From the NCBI GenBank assembly GCA_035555315.1, contig DATMGU010000051.1, positions 1-64,000 on the forward strand: a DNA stretch of 64,000 nt. Reading direction: 5' to 3'. This DNA is from DATMGU01 sp035555315 (GTDB lineage Bacteria; Pseudomonadota; Alphaproteobacteria; ATCC43930; CGMCC-115725). Every line of letters starts with the position of its first letter. Within the stretch, counting starts at the first letter, position 1. Shown here one piece after another: positions 62,867 through 64,000 of this stretch. The notes below the pieces were generated by a model that did no database searches, had not been told where the DNA came from, and worked only from the letters and a program-made list of their open reading frames with translations. The translations under genes were made by a program, and so were the position numbers.

Positions 62867-63733
62867 CTAATCCGGCGCGATCTCCAGCAGCATGCCGCTG
62901 GCATCGTCGCGTGCCTTGACCCTTGGGACACGGCGGCACTCCGCGTCGGCTGCTTCCAGGGCGCGCAACTCGCCCATCAGCGCCTCGAGCCCCCGATGCC
63001 GGGCGGCCTCCAGCAACTCCGCCGCATCGTATTGGCGGAACGGTTGGACCAGCCGCCATAACCCGTCCGACACCAGCAGGATTGGCGTCGATGCGACAAG
63101 GTCGAGCACCGCCGTCTCCATCGCATCCGCGGCCCGCGGATCGATGCCCAGCATCCAATAGCCGTCCGGCTGGTTCAGCCGCGCCCGGCGCGCGCGCAAT
63201 TCGGGGCTGAGCACCGTCAACAGGGATTGCTCCAGGTGAGGCGATCGGGTCAGTCGTTCCTCGACCACCCGGTTGATGCCATCCTCCCAGACCGGGTCGT
63301 CGGGCGCGCCGAACACCAGTGCCCGGTCGGGTAGACCCACCACGGCGACGCAATCGCCCTGCCAGGCAAGCTCGATGCGGGTACCGGCATGGCGCAGCCA
63401 CATCGCCGCGGCCGAGGGCAGGGCATAGGGCGGCACCGTATCGATCGCCGGGACGACCGCCCGATAGCGACCCGCCAATTCCTCGATCAACCCGCGGAAA
63501 TAGGCTCGCGGCGGCCGGTCGGCCGGATCGATCGAGGCGAGCAGCCGCGACAGGTGTTCGGCCAGCCATGCCGCGTCGGTCGGTCCCTCGGGGACCAATT
63601 CCCGGTCGGCCAGGCCGGTCGCCCCATCGATCACCCAGGCCGCGGCCCCTTGGTCGAATTGTGTGGCGCCGATCCGGTCCTCATTCACGTTTCCGCCGGG
63701 CAGCGCAATCTCATCGAGGACACGAAGCGCCAT
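62867..63733 (-). CDS. PP2C-type protein phosphatase-like protein
   Basis: 288 aa. Metal-binding acidic residues of the PP2C fold: NEDR (Glu18, Asp19), VIDGATG (Asp36), ILLVSDGLWRLV and the C-terminal KARDDASGMLLEI. These correspond to PP2C motifs with Asp at each metal position. Likely a soluble Ser/Thr phosphatase; no kinase or anti-sigma partner is adjacent. GAGGGATC precedes ATG 63733. Divergent from the LysR gene. Confidence 0.82.
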   Translation of the reverse strand: MALRVLDEIALPGGNVNEDRIGATQFDQGAAAWVIDGATGLADRELVPEGPTDAAWLAEHLSRLLASIDPADRPPRAYFRGLIEELAGRYRAVVPAIDTVPPYALPSAAAMWLRHAGTRIELAWQGDCVAVVGLPDRALVFGAPDDPVWEDGINRVVEERLTRSPHLEQSLLTVLSPELRARRARLNQPDGYWMLGIDPRAADAMETAVLDLVASTPILLVSDGLWRLVQPFRQYDAAELLEAARHRGLEALMGELRALEAADAECRRVPRVKARDDASGMLLEIAPD

Positions 63734-63843
63734 CTTGATCCCTCCGCTCTTTGCCGCCGTCGACGCTGTTATGGGGCGACATTACATGGTTCGCCATGCG
63801 CATAGCCTTCTCAAACAGGTGTTGAGCAGGATACAATACCTAT

Positions 63844-64000
63844 ATGACAAATCTCCCGCCGCTCCCCGCTCTGCGCGCCTTCGAAGCCGCCGCCCGGTTG
63901 GGTGGTTTCGCCCGCGCGGCGGCGGAACTCAATGTCAGCACCAGCGCCATCAGCCATCAGATTCGCGGCCTGGAAGACAGTCTCGGCGCCCGGCTGCTGG
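63844..64000 (+). CDS. LysR-family regulator, N-terminus (GcvA-like), cut by the window end
   Basis: 52 codons visible. LPPLPALRAFEAAARLGGFA, AAAELNVSTSAISHQIRGLE and DSLGARLL form the LysR winged helix-turn-helix; the wording is closest to the GcvA branch. Transcribed divergently from the PP2C-like gene across 110 bases, the usual position for a LysR site, so that gene could be a target. Confidence 0.92.
   Translation, partial: MTNLPPLPALRAFEAAARLGGFARAAAELNVSTSAISHQIRGLEDSLGARLL

Noticed and set aside
62592..63569. A 325-residue minus-strand frame ending in the small lipoprotein
   Set aside because: The upstream portion is Arg/Gly/Pro-rich and lies in the wrong frame of the PP2C-like gene. 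Only the last 68 residues have a ribosome site and family motif.

Overview
The window is about 64 kb of high-GC DNA, coding nearly end to end. The gene set (a glpRDSTPQUV glycerol operon, BtaA/BtaB betaine-lipid genes, OpgC, a DUF6726-type small lipoprotein, a NicO/DUF1007 pair) points to an alphaproteobacterium, perhaps Rhodospirillales or a relative. That placement is inference from gene content. I saw no rRNA, tRNA, CRISPR array, insertion sequence, prophage or replication origin.

Layout. 1-12.6 kb is an exopolysaccharide/O-antigen-type locus: the end of a UDP-glucuronate decarboxylase, five glycosyltransferases, a hexapeptide acyltransferase, a secreted glycoside hydrolase, a methyltransferase, a Wzy/WaaL-like polymerase and a Wzx-like flippase. 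12.8-23.3 kb (minus strand) is a tightly packed five-gene operon: DUF4132 giant protein, MoxR-type AAA+ ATPase, DUF5682 protein, VWA protein, SWIM zinc-finger protein. Content and order match the E. coli yehI-yehL-yehM-yehP-yehQ set, whose function is not established. This is the best candidate for a poorly described system here. 23.6-26.4 kb holds an endonuclease III-like protein, a VapBC pair coupled to a TPR protein, and a conserved hypothetical.

26.5-35.1 kb (minus) is a complete ABC-type glycerol uptake and catabolism operon with its DeoR regulator; its two ATPases carry complementary motif losses. 35.1-40.1 kb has a 2OG-Fe(II) oxygenase, a C45-family peptidase/acyltransferase, a His-rich Ni/Co exporter with a DUF1007 partner, and an M20 carbamoylase. 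40.2-45.2 kb has UppP, BtaA and BtaB (DGTS lipid synthesis), an SCP2-domain protein and a CDF metal transporter. 45.3-48.5 kb (minus) pairs an OpgC-type membrane acyltransferase with two periplasmic SGNH proteins, one of which seems to lack the catalytic His. 48.8-53.8 kb is a peptide-type ABC importer with a fused double ATPase.

53.9-64 kb holds Dps and a GlsB-type membrane protein, a MacB/FtsX-type ABC pair with a small Cys-x2-Cys periplasmic protein, and a redox/DUF2064 group (disulfide oxidoreductase, TVP38 membrane protein, stand-alone SelD-type FAD protein, methyltransferase, DUF2064 protein). It ends with a PP2C-like phosphatase and the first codons of a LysR regulator. Most operons show ATGA, GTGA or TGATG stop/start overlaps, which I used to choose starts.
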